Both the position numbers and the translations under genes were made by a program. The notes under the pieces were generated by a model. The model made no database searches, was not told the origin of the DNA, and saw nothing but the letters and a program-made list of their open reading frames with translations. A DNA stretch of 64,000 nt, taken from Xanthomonas euroxanthea (lineage in GTDB: Bacteria; Pseudomonadota; Gammaproteobacteria; Xanthomonadales; Xanthomonadaceae). The stretch covers positions 1 through 64,000 of the forward strand of contig NZ_UIHB01000003.1 of the NCBI RefSeq assembly GCF_900476395.1, in the 5' to 3' direction. Positions 33,276 through 43,527 of the stretch are shown here, one piece after another. Positions within the stretch are counted from its first letter, which is position 1. Each line of letters begins with the position of its first letter.

Positions 33276-33420
33276 ATCGGGAGTGGGGAATCGGGAATGG
33301 GTAAAAGCCCAACCGACTCCCCGCTTCTCCCCACTATTCTGCCGGGTAATGAAAATGGCGAACTCAGGCGAATCCGCACTTGCGATTCCCGACTCCCCAT
33401 TCTCGATTCCCGGCTATCGG
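33276..33420. repeat. inverted GGGAATCGGGA-type repeat pair between fadB and fadA
   Basis: Repeats of GAATCGGGAGTGGGGAATC type (about 33275-33300) face their near reverse complement (about 33380-33418). They could pair across a roughly 80-base loop in the fadB-fadA transcript. The same motif recurs at 60953-61105 and 63921-63950. Confidence 0.7.
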
Positions 33421-33428
33421 AGATAGCC

Positions 33429-34634
33429 ATGAGCAAGCAGATTCAAGAAGCCTACATCGTCGCCGCCACGCGTACGCCGGTGGGCAAGGCGCCCAAGGGC
33501 GTGTTCCGCAATACCCGTCCCGACGACATGCTGGCGCACGTCTTGCGCGCAGTGGTGGCGCAGGCGCCGGGCATCGACCTGTCGCGCATCGACGACGCCA
33601 TCATCGGCTGCGCAATGCCCGAGGGCGAGCAAGGCATGAACGTGGCGCGCATCGGCGTGTTGCTCGCCGGCCTGCCCAACACCGTGGCCGGCCAGACCAT
33701 CAATCGCTTCTGCTCGTCCGGTATCCAGGCGGTGGCGATGGCCGCCGACCAGATCCGCCTGGGCAATGCCGACCTGATGCTGGCCGGCGGTACCGAGTCG
33801 ATGTCGATGGTGCCGATGATGGGCAACAAGGTCGCCATGTCGCCAAACGTGTTCGCCGACGACCATGTCGCCATCGCCTACGGCATGGGCATCACCGCCG
33901 AGAAGGTCGCCGAGGAATGGAAGGTCTCGCGCGAGGATCAGGATGCGTTTGCACTCGCTTCGCACCAGAAGGCGATTGCCGCCATTGCCGCCGGCGAGTT
34001 CCGCGACGAGATCACTCCGTACGAGATCCTCTCGCACCAGCCCGACCTAGCCGGTAATGTCATCGCACTGCGCAAGCGCCTGGTGGACACCGACGAAGGC
34101 CCGCGCCCGGACAGCTCGCTGGAAGGCCTGGCCAAGCTGCGCCCGGTGTTCCGCAATGGCCAGTTCGGCGGCAGCGTCACCGCCGGCAACTCCTCGCAGA
34201 TGAGCGATGGCGCCGGTGCGGTGCTGCTGGCCTCGGAACAGGCGATCAAGGATTACGGCCTGACCCCGTTGGCGCGTTTTGTCAGCTTCTCGGTGGCCGG
34301 CGTGCGCCCGGAAGTGATGGGTATCGGCCCGATCGCGGCGATCCCCAAGGCGCTCAAGCAGGCCGGCCTGACCAAGGACCAGCTCGACTGGATCGAGCTC
34401 AACGAAGCCTTCGCCGCGCAGGCACTGGCGGTGATCCGCGACAGCGAACTGGATCCGTCCAAGGTCAACCCGCTCGGCGGCGCCATCGCCCTGGGCCACC
34501 CGCTGGGCGCCACCGGTGCGATCCGTGCCGCCACCCTGGTGCACGGCCTGCGCCGTCGCCAGCAGAAGTACGGCATGGTCACCATGTGCATCGGCACCGG
34601 CATGGGTGCGGCCGGCATCATCGAAGCGCTGTAA
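33429..34634 (+). CDS. fadA: acetyl-CoA acyltransferase (3-ketoacyl-CoA thiolase)
   Basis: A 401-residue thiolase that cleaves 3-ketoacyl-CoA with CoA in the last step of beta-oxidation. The nucleophile is Cys95 in NRFCSSG. The C-terminal motifs NPLGGAIALGHPLGATG (His) and CIGTGMGAAG (second Cys) are complete. The ATG at 33429 is chosen because the MSKQIQEAYIVAATRTPVG start is typical; longer in-frame extensions run into the intergenic repeat. It follows fadB by 155 bp and is terminated at 34699-34726. Confidence 0.95.
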   Translation: MSKQIQEAYIVAATRTPVGKAPKGVFRNTRPDDMLAHVLRAVVAQAPGIDLSRIDDAIIGCAMPEGEQGMNVARIGVLLAGLPNTVAGQTINRFCSSGIQAVAMAADQIRLGNADLMLAGGTESMSMVPMMGNKVAMSPNVFADDHVAIAYGMGITAEKVAEEWKVSREDQDAFALASHQKAIAAIAAGEFRDEITPYEILSHQPDLAGNVIALRKRLVDTDEGPRPDSSLEGLAKLRPVFRNGQFGGSVTAGNSSQMSDGAGAVLLASEQAIKDYGLTPLARFVSFSVAGVRPEVMGIGPIAAIPKALKQAGLTKDQLDWIELNEAFAAQALAVIRDSELDPSKVNPLGGAIALGHPLGATGAIRAATLVHGLRRRQQKYGMVTMCIGTGMGAAGIIEAL

Positions 34635-34644
34635 GTCACCAATC

Positions 34645-34672
34645 GCGAGATCGGCTGCCAAGCCGATCTCGC
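34645..34672 (+). other. perfect 12-bp hairpin after fadA
   Basis: GCGAGATCGGCT and AGCCGATCTCGC flank GCCA, ten bases after the fadA stop. There is no T-run. It may stabilise the 3' end upstream of the real terminator. Confidence 0.5.
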
Positions 34673-34698
34673 AACGCTGACGCGGCTGTCAGTCAACC

Positions 34699-34726
34699 AA
34701 GGCGTGCGCAAGCACGCCTTCTTTAT
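34699..34726 (+). terminator. intrinsic terminator of the psrA-fadB-fadA operon
   Basis: AAGGCGTGC and GCACGCCTT form a 9-bp stem around a GCAA tetraloop, followed by CTTTAT. It is 65 bp after the fadA stop. The remaining bases up to crcB (34727-34969) show no gene that I can support. Confidence 0.8.
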
Positions 34727-34969
34727 GCGCCAGTGCGGGCGGTCGTCAGCGGATGCAAGCGGCACCATGCATCCGTTGCACGCCCGACAGGCACGCCGGC
34801 CAAGCGTCGCATTTGAGCAGGGCTCATGATCTGCGCATTGACTGCCGCCCGGCGGCATCTGCGGCAAGAACGCCCAGAACGTGCCAGCCGTTCGATAGCC
34901 AGCGTGGCGCGCACGCAATGCCACCGCATCCCAGTCTTCGCTTCTCGCGAGCGCACGGCAGACCCAAGC

Positions 34970-35371
34970 CTAACGCGCCACCAGCCACTGACCGGTACGC
35001 GCACCGGCAAACACCAGCGCCAGTCCGGCCACCAGCGTGATGGCCAGATACACGCCGATCATCGCGGACCGATCCGTGCGTGCAAACACCAGGCATTCCA
35101 TCATCAGCGACGAGAACGTGGTCAGCCCGCCGATCACGCCGACGATCAGCAAGGCCCGTAGCGGCCAGCTCGACGGGCCGCGCGCATCCAGCCAGACCAG
35201 CAGCACGCCGGCGACGAACGAACCGAGCAGATTCACCGTCAACGTGCCCCACGGAAATCCGTTGCCGAAGCGCTGCAGCAATGACGCGCCAATGGCAAAG
35301 CGCAGGCCGGAACCCAGCGCACCGCCGGTCATCGCCAACAGCAATTGCTGCCACCACACCGGTGCGTTCAT
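34970..35371 (-). CDS. crcB: fluoride exporter (Fluc) CrcB
   Basis: A 133-residue, four-helix membrane protein with the CrcB signatures [24 protein letters not shown] and [15 protein letters not shown] (conserved Gly/Asn and Phe/Ser/Thr box). Dimeric CrcB exports fluoride. The ATG at 35371 fits the family N-terminus. The RNA upstream (35449-35548) carries a fluoride aptamer followed by a terminator, so expression is predicted to rise with fluoride. Confidence 0.94.
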   Translation of the reverse strand: MNAPVWWQQLLLAMTGGALGSGLRFAIGASLLQRFGNGFPWGTLTVNLLGSFVAGVLLVWLDARGPSSWPLRALLIVGVIGGLTTFSSLMMECLVFARTDRSAMIGVYLAITLVAGLALVFAGARTGQWLVAR

Positions 35372-35448
35372 GCGCGCACTCGGCAGGCGGCCGAAGGGGT
35401 TTTCAACGAAGTGTCGTGCATGGTCAGCAGCATCCAGTTCCTGAGCGA

Positions 35449-35482
35449 GAAAAGATGCCGGGGCACAGACCTGCCGCCCCGG
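35449..35482 (-). terminator. riboswitch-controlled terminator before crcB
   Basis: Minus strand CCGGGGC (35482-35476) pairs with GCCCCGG (35464-35458), followed by CAUCUUUUC. It lies just downstream of the fluoride aptamer and 78 bp before crcB. A CCTGCC/GGCAGG pairing can form instead, offering an antiterminator. Confidence 0.65.
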
Positions 35483-35490
35483 CGGGGGTG

Positions 35491-35548
35491 GGCAGGCATC
35501 ATCAGCGCGCAGACTGCGTGCGGTTCAAGGAGGAATGCCATCTCCTGC
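35491..35548 (-). promoter_or_regulatory. fluoride riboswitch (crcB motif) aptamer
   Basis: On the minus strand the RNA reads GGAG-AUGGCAUU-CCUCC (P1 hairpin, 35545 inward), then GAACCGC, a short variable stem (CGCA/UGCG), then CUGAUGAUGCC. GGCAU in the first loop is complementary to AUGCC at the 3' end, the pseudoknot of the crcB RNA motif. All conserved blocks (GAUGG...UUCC, AACCGC, CUGAUGAUGCCU) are present in order. It directly precedes crcB. Confidence 0.88.
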
Positions 35549-35556
35549 ACGGCCGA

Positions 35557-36930
35557 TTATGCCGTGGGCTTGCCGACCTTGTCAGCCCGCGCCTGTTCGC
35601 GCGCGGCGCGCAGACGGTCGAGCTTTTCCTTGAGCTTGATCTCCAGTCCGCGCGGCACCGGGTTGTAGTAGACCCGCTCGCCCATCGCATCCGGAAAGCC
35701 GGTCTGGTCCAGCGCGATCCCGCCTTCGGCATCGTGGTCGTACTGATAGTCCTGCCCGTAGCCGAGCGTCTTCATCAGCTTGGTCGGCGCATTGCGCAGA
35801 TGCAGCGGCACCTCCTGCGTGCCGGTGGCGCGCACCTCGGCCTTGGCCTGGTTGAAGGCGGCATAGCCGGCATTGGACTTGGCGGTGCTGGCCAGATACA
35901 GCACCAGCTGCGCGAACGCCAGTTCGCCTTCGGGGCTGCCCAGACGCTCGTAGATGTCCCAGGCTTCCAGCGCCATGCTCTGCGCGCGCGGATCGGCCAG
36001 GCCGATGTCCTCGATCGCCATGCGGGTCAGCCGCCGCGCCAGATAGGCCGGGTCGCAGCCGCCGTCGAGCATGCGCGTGAGCCAGTACAGCGCGGCATCG
36101 GGATTGGAACTGCGCACCGATTTGTGCAGCGCCGAGATCTGGTCGTAGAACTGCTCGCCGTTCTTGTCGAACCGACGCGTGCGGTCGGCCAGCACCTGCA
36201 GCAGCGTCTGCGGGGTGATCTGGCCACCCTCGCCGCCTGCCAGTTCCGCGGCAATCTCCAGCAGGGTCAACGCGCGGCGCACGTCGCCGTCGGCGGCGCT
36301 GGCAATTTCCAGCAGCGAGGCATCGCTGACCTGGAGCGTTTCCTGCCCCAGCCCGCGCTCTGGATCATGCAGGGCACGTTGCAAGGCCTCGACGATGTCC
36401 TGCGGCGAAACGCCCTCCAGCACGTGCACGCGACAGCGCGACAACAATGCCGAATTCAATTCGAACGAGGGATTTTCGGTCGTCGCACCCACGAACAGGA
36501 TCGTGCCGCGCTCGATATGCGGCAGGAAGGCATCCTGCTGCGCCTTGTTGAAGCGGTGCACCTCATCGACGAACAACACCGTGCGGCGGCCGCTGGCGAA
36601 ACGCTGCGCGGCCTCGGCCAGGACCTGCCGCACCTCCGGCAAACCCGACAACACCGCCGAGATCGCCTTGAATTCGGCATCGGCGTAATGCGCCAGCAGC
36701 AGCGCCAGGGTGGTCTTGCCGCAGCCGGGCGGGCCCCACAGGATCATCGAATGCACGCGACCGGATTCCACCGCGCGTCGCAATGCGCTGTCGGGGGCGA
36801 GCAGTCGCTTCTGCCCGACCATCTCGTCAAGGGTGCGCGGACGCATGCGCTCGGCCAGCGGGCGCAGATGCTCGCCGTCTACGCTGAGCAGATCGGCTTC
36901 GGGAGCGATGGGGAGCTTGGTTCGTGCCAC
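35557..36930 (-). CDS. rarA: replication-associated recombination protein RarA (MgsA)
   Basis: A 457-residue AAA+ ATPase of the clamp-loader clade. Walker A GPPGCGKTTLA, Walker B TVLFVDEVHRFNKAQQD, sensor GATTENPSFELNSALLSRC, and the C-terminal MgsA tetramerisation domain (RRLTRMAIEDIGLADP, YAAFNQAKAEV). RarA acts at stalled forks. The start is GTG 36930 (MARTKLP); no better ATG exists. It follows lolA by 75 bp, as in many gammaproteobacteria. crcB comes next, beyond the fluoride riboswitch. Confidence 0.94.
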   Translation of the reverse strand: MARTKLPIAPEADLLSVDGEHLRPLAERMRPRTLDEMVGQKRLLAPDSALRRAVESGRVHSMILWGPPGCGKTTLALLLAHYADAEFKAISAVLSGLPEVRQVLAEAAQRFASGRRTVLFVDEVHRFNKAQQDAFLPHIERGTILFVGATTENPSFELNSALLSRCRVHVLEGVSPQDIVEALQRALHDPERGLGQETLQVSDASLLEIASAADGDVRRALTLLEIAAELAGGEGGQITPQTLLQVLADRTRRFDKNGEQFYDQISALHKSVRSSNPDAALYWLTRMLDGGCDPAYLARRLTRMAIEDIGLADPRAQSMALEAWDIYERLGSPEGELAFAQLVLYLASTAKSNAGYAAFNQAKAEVRATGTQEVPLHLRNAPTKLMKTLGYGQDYQYDHDAEGGIALDQTGFPDAMGERVYYNPVPRGLEIKLKEKLDRLRAAREQARADKVGKPTA

Positions 36931-37005
36931 GCGGCATTGTATCGCGTCAGCCAGCGACCTTCTGCGAAGAACGCCATTGGCTGAGTGGATGCTGCAGGCG
37001 ACGGC

Positions 37006-37635
37006 TTACTGCGCGTCGCCGACCACGTCCACGCCCTTGCCCGGCGTGTAGCGGAAGGTGTCGGCAGCGAATGCCGGATTGCGCTTCCAGCCGCTGAAGC
37101 TGATCGCAGTGCGCTGGCCGACCGCATCCACCACTTCCATCCTGGCCAGGCCATCCTTGCCGAACCCCAGCGAGGCCATCTGGAAGCTGGCCTCGGTGTC
37201 GACCTTGGGCGTCAGCGACAGCCACTGCAGTCCGTCACGTGGCGCCGCCTCTTCGCTGACGTCGTACTGCTTGTCCAGGCGCGCCGGGTCGATCAACGCG
37301 ACCAGGGGGCTGTTCTGTTCTTCGCTGCCCTGCGCGCGCACGGTCACCTGCTCCAGATCCGGGTCGAACACCCAGACCTTCTTGCCGTCGGCCACGATCA
37401 ACTGCCGGTAGGGCTTGGCGTACTCCCAACGAAACTGGCGCGGCGCCGACAATGCCACCCGCCCGCTCGCGCGCTCCTTGACCCGACCATTGGCATCGGA
37501 AACCTGCTGGCTGAACTGCCCGTCCAGGCCTTTGAGGCCGCGCGTGAACGTATCCAGCTCCTGGCGCGCGCCGGCGAACGCGGTGCCGGCGAACAGAGCG
37601 GTGGCGAGGACGGCATAACGGAGCTGGCGATGCAT
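37006..37635 (-). CDS. lolA: outer-membrane lipoprotein carrier protein LolA
   Basis: A 209-residue periplasmic chaperone that ferries lipoproteins from LolCDE to the outer membrane. It has a signal peptide (MHRQLRYAVLATALFAGTAFA) and the LolA fold features LKGLDGQFSQQVSDANG, ASGRVALSAPRQFRWEY and KVWVFDPDLEQVTV. The ATG at 37635 opens the signal sequence; an upstream TTG is ignored. It lies between the transglutaminase gene and rarA on the same strand. Confidence 0.93.
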   Translation of the reverse strand: MHRQLRYAVLATALFAGTAFAGARQELDTFTRGLKGLDGQFSQQVSDANGRVKERASGRVALSAPRQFRWEYAKPYRQLIVADGKKVWVFDPDLEQVTVRAQGSEEQNSPLVALIDPARLDKQYDVSEEAAPRDGLQWLSLTPKVDTEASFQMASLGFGKDGLARMEVVDAVGQRTAISFSGWKRNPAFAADTFRYTPGKGVDVVGDAQ

Positions 37636-37732
37636 CGCAGTTTCCAAAAAAGGGAATGCGGGAATTCTGATACTTCGTAGATGAATGGGCGAGCGCTATC
37701 GCGTGATGCGTTCAGACCACGGCGACGGCCGG

Positions 37733-39673
37733 TCAGTCCATTCCCTGTGCGGTCTGCACCCTGGACAGATCGCCATACACGATCTGCCCGCGAAAACCGC
37801 GCCGTACCTGCTGGTAGAGCTCGCGAAACGCGCGGTAATCCTGCGGCTGACACAGCGCCTGCGGCCCACGCACTGCAGCGCGCTGCAACCGGTGCACCGC
37901 CGTCACCGTCTGGCCCTGGCGCGTCCACTCGACGGCATACTCGCCAGCGGCATTGCGAAAGCGGCTGCTGCGCGGGATCGCGATGATCGGCACCGTCGCC
38001 GGAAAGCTCACCACATAGGTCTCTTCGCGCACGCTGTCGTTGCAGTAGAACGGGGTCAGGTTGTCTTCGGCCGAGGTGGTCGTGTAGATGCCACGAGTGG
38101 ATTCGGCGCCGGGCATATCCGGCAAGGTCATGCCGCCGACCACCGAAAAATCCACTGCGTCGTCGGCCTGGAACGCGTAGCGATAGTTGAACGGCGCATC
38201 CAGGTCCAGCGGGTCGCCCTGGATCAGCAGATCGCCGGTGCCATCGAAGCCGGACTGCGCAATGATCGACTCCTCGATGCGATTGCGGTTCTGCGCATTG
38301 AGCTGCACGAACATCGCCCGCAGCCCCACCTCGCCGGTCTGCCCGCTGTCGAGCGTGGTCAGGCCGTGCAGCCCGCCCTGCGGGGTAAAGCGGTACTCGG
38401 TACGCGCGACGTAGCGGTTGACCTTGCGGTCGTTGGGCGGGGTATGCGTGACCTTGCCGTCCAGCGTATGCACCACCGGCGCGCCGAGATCGCCGGCCGG
38501 CAACTGGCCGAAACGCGCATAGGGATTGGTCGAATCCACATACAGGTCGAACGCCGGGATGTAGGTGATGGCGTGGTTGAAGCGCCCAAGCACCGGAATC
38601 GGCGGCAGTGTCGGCCCACCTTCGGCACCGATCAGCACCGGCGTGCTGGCGATGCCCTTGGCCGCCAGCAAGGCTTCCAGGATCACGGTGTGGTCCTTGC
38701 AGTCGCCATAGTGGTTGGCCAGGATGCTGTCGGCGCCATTGGGCTCCAGCCCGCCGTTGCCCAGGTACACCGCCACGTAGCGGATATTGCGCGCCACCCA
38801 CGCGTACAACGCGGCGGCCTGCGCGCGCGGCGCGTCGATACCGCGGGTCACTTCGTCGGCCAGCGCCTGGATCGCCGGCGTCACCGCGGCGGCGCGGCCG
38901 CCCTTGACGTGATAGGCCAGGCCCATCTGTGACCAGCTGTCGAAGGTGCTGGCCATCAGGGTGGGGCTGAATTCCCAGGTCGCCGCACTCCAGTTCTGGT
39001 TCTTCATCGGCGTGGTGCGCTGATAGCGCCACTCCCAGCGCGCCTGGTCGCCGCGCACCACCGGCCTGGTCCCGCCCTGCAGCCCGCGCACCGACAAATG
39101 CATCGGCAATGCCTTCGGCGCCACCAGGGTGACCACTGCATCGTCGTATTGCGCGAACACGCTGAAGGTTTCCCACAGGCTGAAGTACCCGGGGAAGTAC
39201 GGCGTGTTCTGCGCCCGCCGCACGCGATAGACGATGCGCGCACCCGGCGCCAGATTCGGGAACACCACCACCTTGACCTTGCGGTCGGCATACATCGCCG
39301 CCGCGGCACTGGAATAGCTTTCCTGGGTGTAGATCTTGTCGGGCGCCACGTCCTGGCGCAGTCCTTCGGCGGTGACGGTATAGGCCTGCAGCACCTCCAG
39401 GGTCTCCATCTTCTCGCTGTAGCTCAGCCGCACCTGGCTGAACTGCTCCACTGCCGATTTGGTCTTCAGCAGGATCTCGTACTCGTCGGTTTCAACGCTG
39501 CTGGCGTCGGCACGCACTTCGTAGTCGGCGCGGTAGCGCACGAAGCTGTAGTTGGTGTCGGCCTGCGCGCGCGCCGCAGCGGCAGCAGGGGCAGGCTGTT
39601 GCTGGGCCTGGGCCTGGGCCAGCAACGGCAATGGGATCAGCAGCAGGAGCAGCAACACGGAACGACGCAGCAT
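37733..39673 (-). CDS. exported DUF3857/transglutaminase-like protein
   Basis: A 646-residue protein with a signal peptide (MLRRSVLLLLLLIPLPLLAQAQA). An N-terminal DUF3857 beta domain (residues about 60-250) is followed by a transglutaminase-like core whose triad is visible: Cys in NHYGDCKDHTVIL, His in FNHAITYIPAF and Asp in YVDSTNPYARF. A C-terminal DUF2569-like beta region follows. Such proteins are periplasmic or surface-exposed; the substrate is unknown. It sits between ftsK and lolA, where E. coli has no gene. The ATG at 39673 opens the signal peptide. Confidence 0.85.
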   Translation of the reverse strand: MLRRSVLLLLLLIPLPLLAQAQAQQQPAPAAAAARAQADTNYSFVRYRADYEVRADASSVETDEYEILLKTKSAVEQFSQVRLSYSEKMETLEVLQAYTVTAEGLRQDVAPDKIYTQESYSSAAAAMYADRKVKVVVFPNLAPGARIVYRVRRAQNTPYFPGYFSLWETFSVFAQYDDAVVTLVAPKALPMHLSVRGLQGGTRPVVRGDQARWEWRYQRTTPMKNQNWSAATWEFSPTLMASTFDSWSQMGLAYHVKGGRAAAVTPAIQALADEVTRGIDAPRAQAAALYAWVARNIRYVAVYLGNGGLEPNGADSILANHYGDCKDHTVILEALLAAKGIASTPVLIGAEGGPTLPPIPVLGRFNHAITYIPAFDLYVDSTNPYARFGQLPAGDLGAPVVHTLDGKVTHTPPNDRKVNRYVARTEYRFTPQGGLHGLTTLDSGQTGEVGLRAMFVQLNAQNRNRIEESIIAQSGFDGTGDLLIQGDPLDLDAPFNYRYAFQADDAVDFSVVGGMTLPDMPGAESTRGIYTTTSAEDNLTPFYCNDSVREETYVVSFPATVPIIAIPRSSRFRNAAGEYAVEWTRQGQTVTAVHRLQRAAVRGPQALCQPQDYRAFRELYQQVRRGFRGQIVYGDLSRVQTAQGMD

Positions 39674-39857
39674 GGGCCTTGAATCGCGGCGGACCGGAGC
39701 GGCCCTCGTGCAACAGGGTAGCCGGTGCACGCCGCAGCGTCAGGCACCGGTCTCCAAGATCACCGCATCCCTGCGCGCGAGCATGCACAGGCAGCCCGGA
39801 TCAGCGCGCAATCCGCTGCCACCGGCAGGCGGATTCCACCGCGTTGCCGGCCGCCGG

Positions 39858-42215
39858 TTACTTGGGCGGCGGCGGCGCCAGCACGGTGCGGTCGCCATTG
39901 TGCTCGGGTTGGCTGACCACGCCGGCCGCTTCCATCGCTTCGATCAGGCGTGCGGCGCGGTTGTAGCCGATCTTCAAGCGCCGCTGCACGCCGGAGATCG
40001 AGGCACGCCGGGTTTCGGTGACGATACGCAAGGCTTCGTCGTACAAGGGGTCGGACTCGTCGCCGCCACCACCGCTGCTCTCGGGCAAGCCGGTCGCACC
40101 GACTACGGTGCCGTCGCCCATGATCTGCACTTCGTCCAGCACGCCGTCGACATACGACACCGGCCCGCTGGCCTTGAGATGCTCGACCACCCGATGCACT
40201 TCCTCGTCGCTGACGAAGGCGCCATGCACGCGGTCCGGCAGCGCCGTGCCCGGCGGCAGGTACAGCATGTCGCCGTTGCCCAGCAGCGCTTCGGCGCCGG
40301 ACTGATCCAGGATGGTGCGCGAGTCGATCTTGGAGCTGACCTGGAACGCCACGCGGGTCGGGATATTGGCCTTGATCAGGCCGGTGATCACGTCCACCGA
40401 CGGCCGCTGCGTGGCCAGGATCAGATGGATGCCGGCCGCACGCGCCTTCTGTGCCAGGCGCGCGATCAGCTCTTCGACCTTCTTGCCGACGATCATCATC
40501 ATGTCGGCGAATTCATCGATGAAGATCACGATGAACGGCAGTGTTTCCAACGGCCGCGGCGCTTCGCCCAGTTCGGGGTTGGGCTTGAACAGCGGGTCCA
40601 TCATCGGCTGACCGGCGTCGATGGCGTCCTTGATCTTCTTGTTGAAGCCGGCCAGGTTGCGCACGCCCACCGCGCTCATCAGCTTGTAGCGGCGCTCCAT
40701 CTCGGCCACGCACCAGCGCAGGCCGTTGGCGGCCTCCTTCATGTCGGTAACCACCGGTGCCAGCAGATGCGGGATGCCCTGGTAGACGCTCAGTTCCAGC
40801 ATCTTCGGGTCGATCATCAGCATCCGCAGTTCCTTGTGCGAAGCCTTGAACAGCAGGCTCAGCACCATCGCGTTGACCGCCACCGACTTGCCCGAGCCGG
40901 TGGTACCGGCCACCAGCAAATGCGGCATGCGCGCCAGGTCGGCGACGGTCGGGCGTCCGGCGATGTCCTTGCCCAGGGCAAGCGTCAGCGGGCTGGCCGA
41001 CTTGTCGTATTCCTTGGAGCGCAGCAACTCGGACAGGAAGATCATCTCGCGGCTGACATTGGGGATCTCCAGGCCGATCACCGACTTGCCCGGGATCACA
41101 TCCACCACGCGCACCGACTTGACCGACAGCCCGCGCGCGATGTCCTTGTCCAGCGAGCTGATCTGGCTGACCTTGATGCCCGGCGCCGGCTCGATCTCGA
41201 AACGGGTGATCACCGGGCCCGGATAGGCCCCGACCACCTGCGCCTCGATGCGGAAGTCCTTGAGCTTGAACTCGATCTGCCGCGACAACGTCTCCAGCGT
41301 CTCTTCCGAATAGCCCTTGGCCTGCGGCTTGGGGTCGTCCAGCAGCGCGAGCGGCGGCAGGTCGGAACCGTCGGTGCTGACGCCCTGGAACATCGGGATC
41401 TGGGTATCGCGCTTGGCGCGCTCGCTCTTTTCCACCACCGGTGCCGGCGGCGGCTCGATCTTGACCGGCTCGCGCTTGGCCTGCTTGACCGCATCGACCT
41501 TGCGCACTTCCTCGCGCTCTTCGCGCATCACACGGGTCTGCTGCCACTCGCTGGCCTGGTGGGTCTTGCGCTGCATCAACGGGCCCAGCGCCAGCACCCA
41601 GGTGCCGATGCGCTCCATCACCGCAAACCACGACAGGCCGGTGGCCAGGGTGATCGACACCAGCAGCAGCACCAGCACGAACAGGTTGGCACCCAGCGCC
41701 CCGAACCCGGCGCTCAGCGAATTGCTGACCAAGCGCCCGAGGATCCCGCCGGCCCCGGCCACATCGCCGTTGAACAGGCGCAGATGCAGGAAGCCGGTCG
41801 AGGCGATCAAGAACCCGACCATGCCGACCAGCCGCAATGCCGGCCCCAGATCGGCTTCGGCCTGCCCTTCCTTGTCCATGCCGAACAAGGCGATCCAGGC
41901 CACCGCACCCAGCACCACCGGCAGCAGGAAGGCCACATAACCGAACAGCTGCAGCAGTACGTCGGCCGTCCAGGCGCCGACGCGGCCGCCCATGTTGTGC
42001 ACCGGCGCGACCACGCTGCCGGTCTGCGACCAGCCGGGATCGGCGCTCGAATAGGTGAACAGGCTGGCCAGCAGATACAGCAGCAGCGGCGCCACCGCGA
42101 TCAATGCCAGATCGCGCCAGAGCTTTTGCCGACGCGGATTGTCCGCCACCGCTGTCTTGCGCGAGGACGTCTTGCCCTCAGCGGGCTTGCTGCGTTCGGG
42201 AACCTGCTTTGCCAC
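39858..42215 (-). CDS. ftsK: DNA translocase FtsK
   Basis: A 785-residue septal DNA pump. The N-terminus has four to five membrane spans (residues 30-200), a short linker (about 200-290, much shorter than in E. coli), the RecA-like motor with Walker [15 protein letters not shown] and Walker [14 protein letters not shown], and the gamma winged helix at the C-terminus ([24 protein letters not shown]), which reads KOPS. It positions dif sites for XerCD. The GTG at 42215 is the only plausible start because an in-frame stop lies about 35 bases upstream. Confidence 0.95.
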   Translation of the reverse strand: MAKQVPERSKPAEGKTSSRKTAVADNPRRQKLWRDLALIAVAPLLLYLLASLFTYSSADPGWSQTGSVVAPVHNMGGRVGAWTADVLLQLFGYVAFLLPVVLGAVAWIALFGMDKEGQAEADLGPALRLVGMVGFLIASTGFLHLRLFNGDVAGAGGILGRLVSNSLSAGFGALGANLFVLVLLLVSITLATGLSWFAVMERIGTWVLALGPLMQRKTHQASEWQQTRVMREEREEVRKVDAVKQAKREPVKIEPPPAPVVEKSERAKRDTQIPMFQGVSTDGSDLPPLALLDDPKPQAKGYSEETLETLSRQIEFKLKDFRIEAQVVGAYPGPVITRFEIEPAPGIKVSQISSLDKDIARGLSVKSVRVVDVIPGKSVIGLEIPNVSREMIFLSELLRSKEYDKSASPLTLALGKDIAGRPTVADLARMPHLLVAGTTGSGKSVAVNAMVLSLLFKASHKELRMLMIDPKMLELSVYQGIPHLLAPVVTDMKEAANGLRWCVAEMERRYKLMSAVGVRNLAGFNKKIKDAIDAGQPMMDPLFKPNPELGEAPRPLETLPFIVIFIDEFADMMMIVGKKVEELIARLAQKARAAGIHLILATQRPSVDVITGLIKANIPTRVAFQVSSKIDSRTILDQSGAEALLGNGDMLYLPPGTALPDRVHGAFVSDEEVHRVVEHLKASGPVSYVDGVLDEVQIMGDGTVVGATGLPESSGGGGDESDPLYDEALRIVTETRRASISGVQRRLKIGYNRAARLIEAMEAAGVVSQPEHNGDRTVLAPPPPK

Positions 42216-42323
42216 CTGTAGCCAGACCTTAGAAAAATGCTGTTAGTGGTTGATAATAAACGACCGAGCCCGCGGTTTCAGCTGTTGTATGAGCGTCGCC
42301 TGCCCGGGCACGCGCCGGTCAAC

Positions 42324-42347
42324 AAAAAACGCCGCACGAGGCGGCGT
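42324..42347 (-). terminator. terminator-like hairpin in the ftsK leader
   Basis: Minus strand ACGCCGC-CTCGT-GCGGCGT followed by a run of six T (42329-42324). It points toward ftsK and lies about 110 bp before its start, with no minus-strand gene behind it. Roles considered are attenuation of ftsK, or the end of a short RNA or antisense transcript from the trxB side. Confidence 0.6.
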
Positions 42348-42411
42348 CGATTACGCGTACGGGGTGGACCATGCCATCTGCGGTTCAAGCAGTTCCATCG
42401 CGCCGCCTTGA

Positions 42412-43467
<1,056 letters not shown>

Positions 43468-43527
43468 GGTGGCCGCTGACCGCCGGCCGCGCCGCGCGGG
43501 CAGCGCCGATGCCGGCGGGCCGGGCGC

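Noticed and set aside
30916-33312. 798-codon minus-strand open frame opposite fadB
   Set aside because: The plus strand encodes a full dehydrogenase/hydratase; the antisense product has no family features.
34645-34672. 12-bp hairpin after fadA considered as the operon terminator
   Set aside because: No U-tract follows; the hairpin at 34699-34726 with CTTTAT is the better terminator.
39552-42221. 889-codon plus-strand open frame opposite ftsK
   Set aside because: FtsK motor and membrane motifs on the minus strand are unmistakable; the antisense frame is low-complexity.
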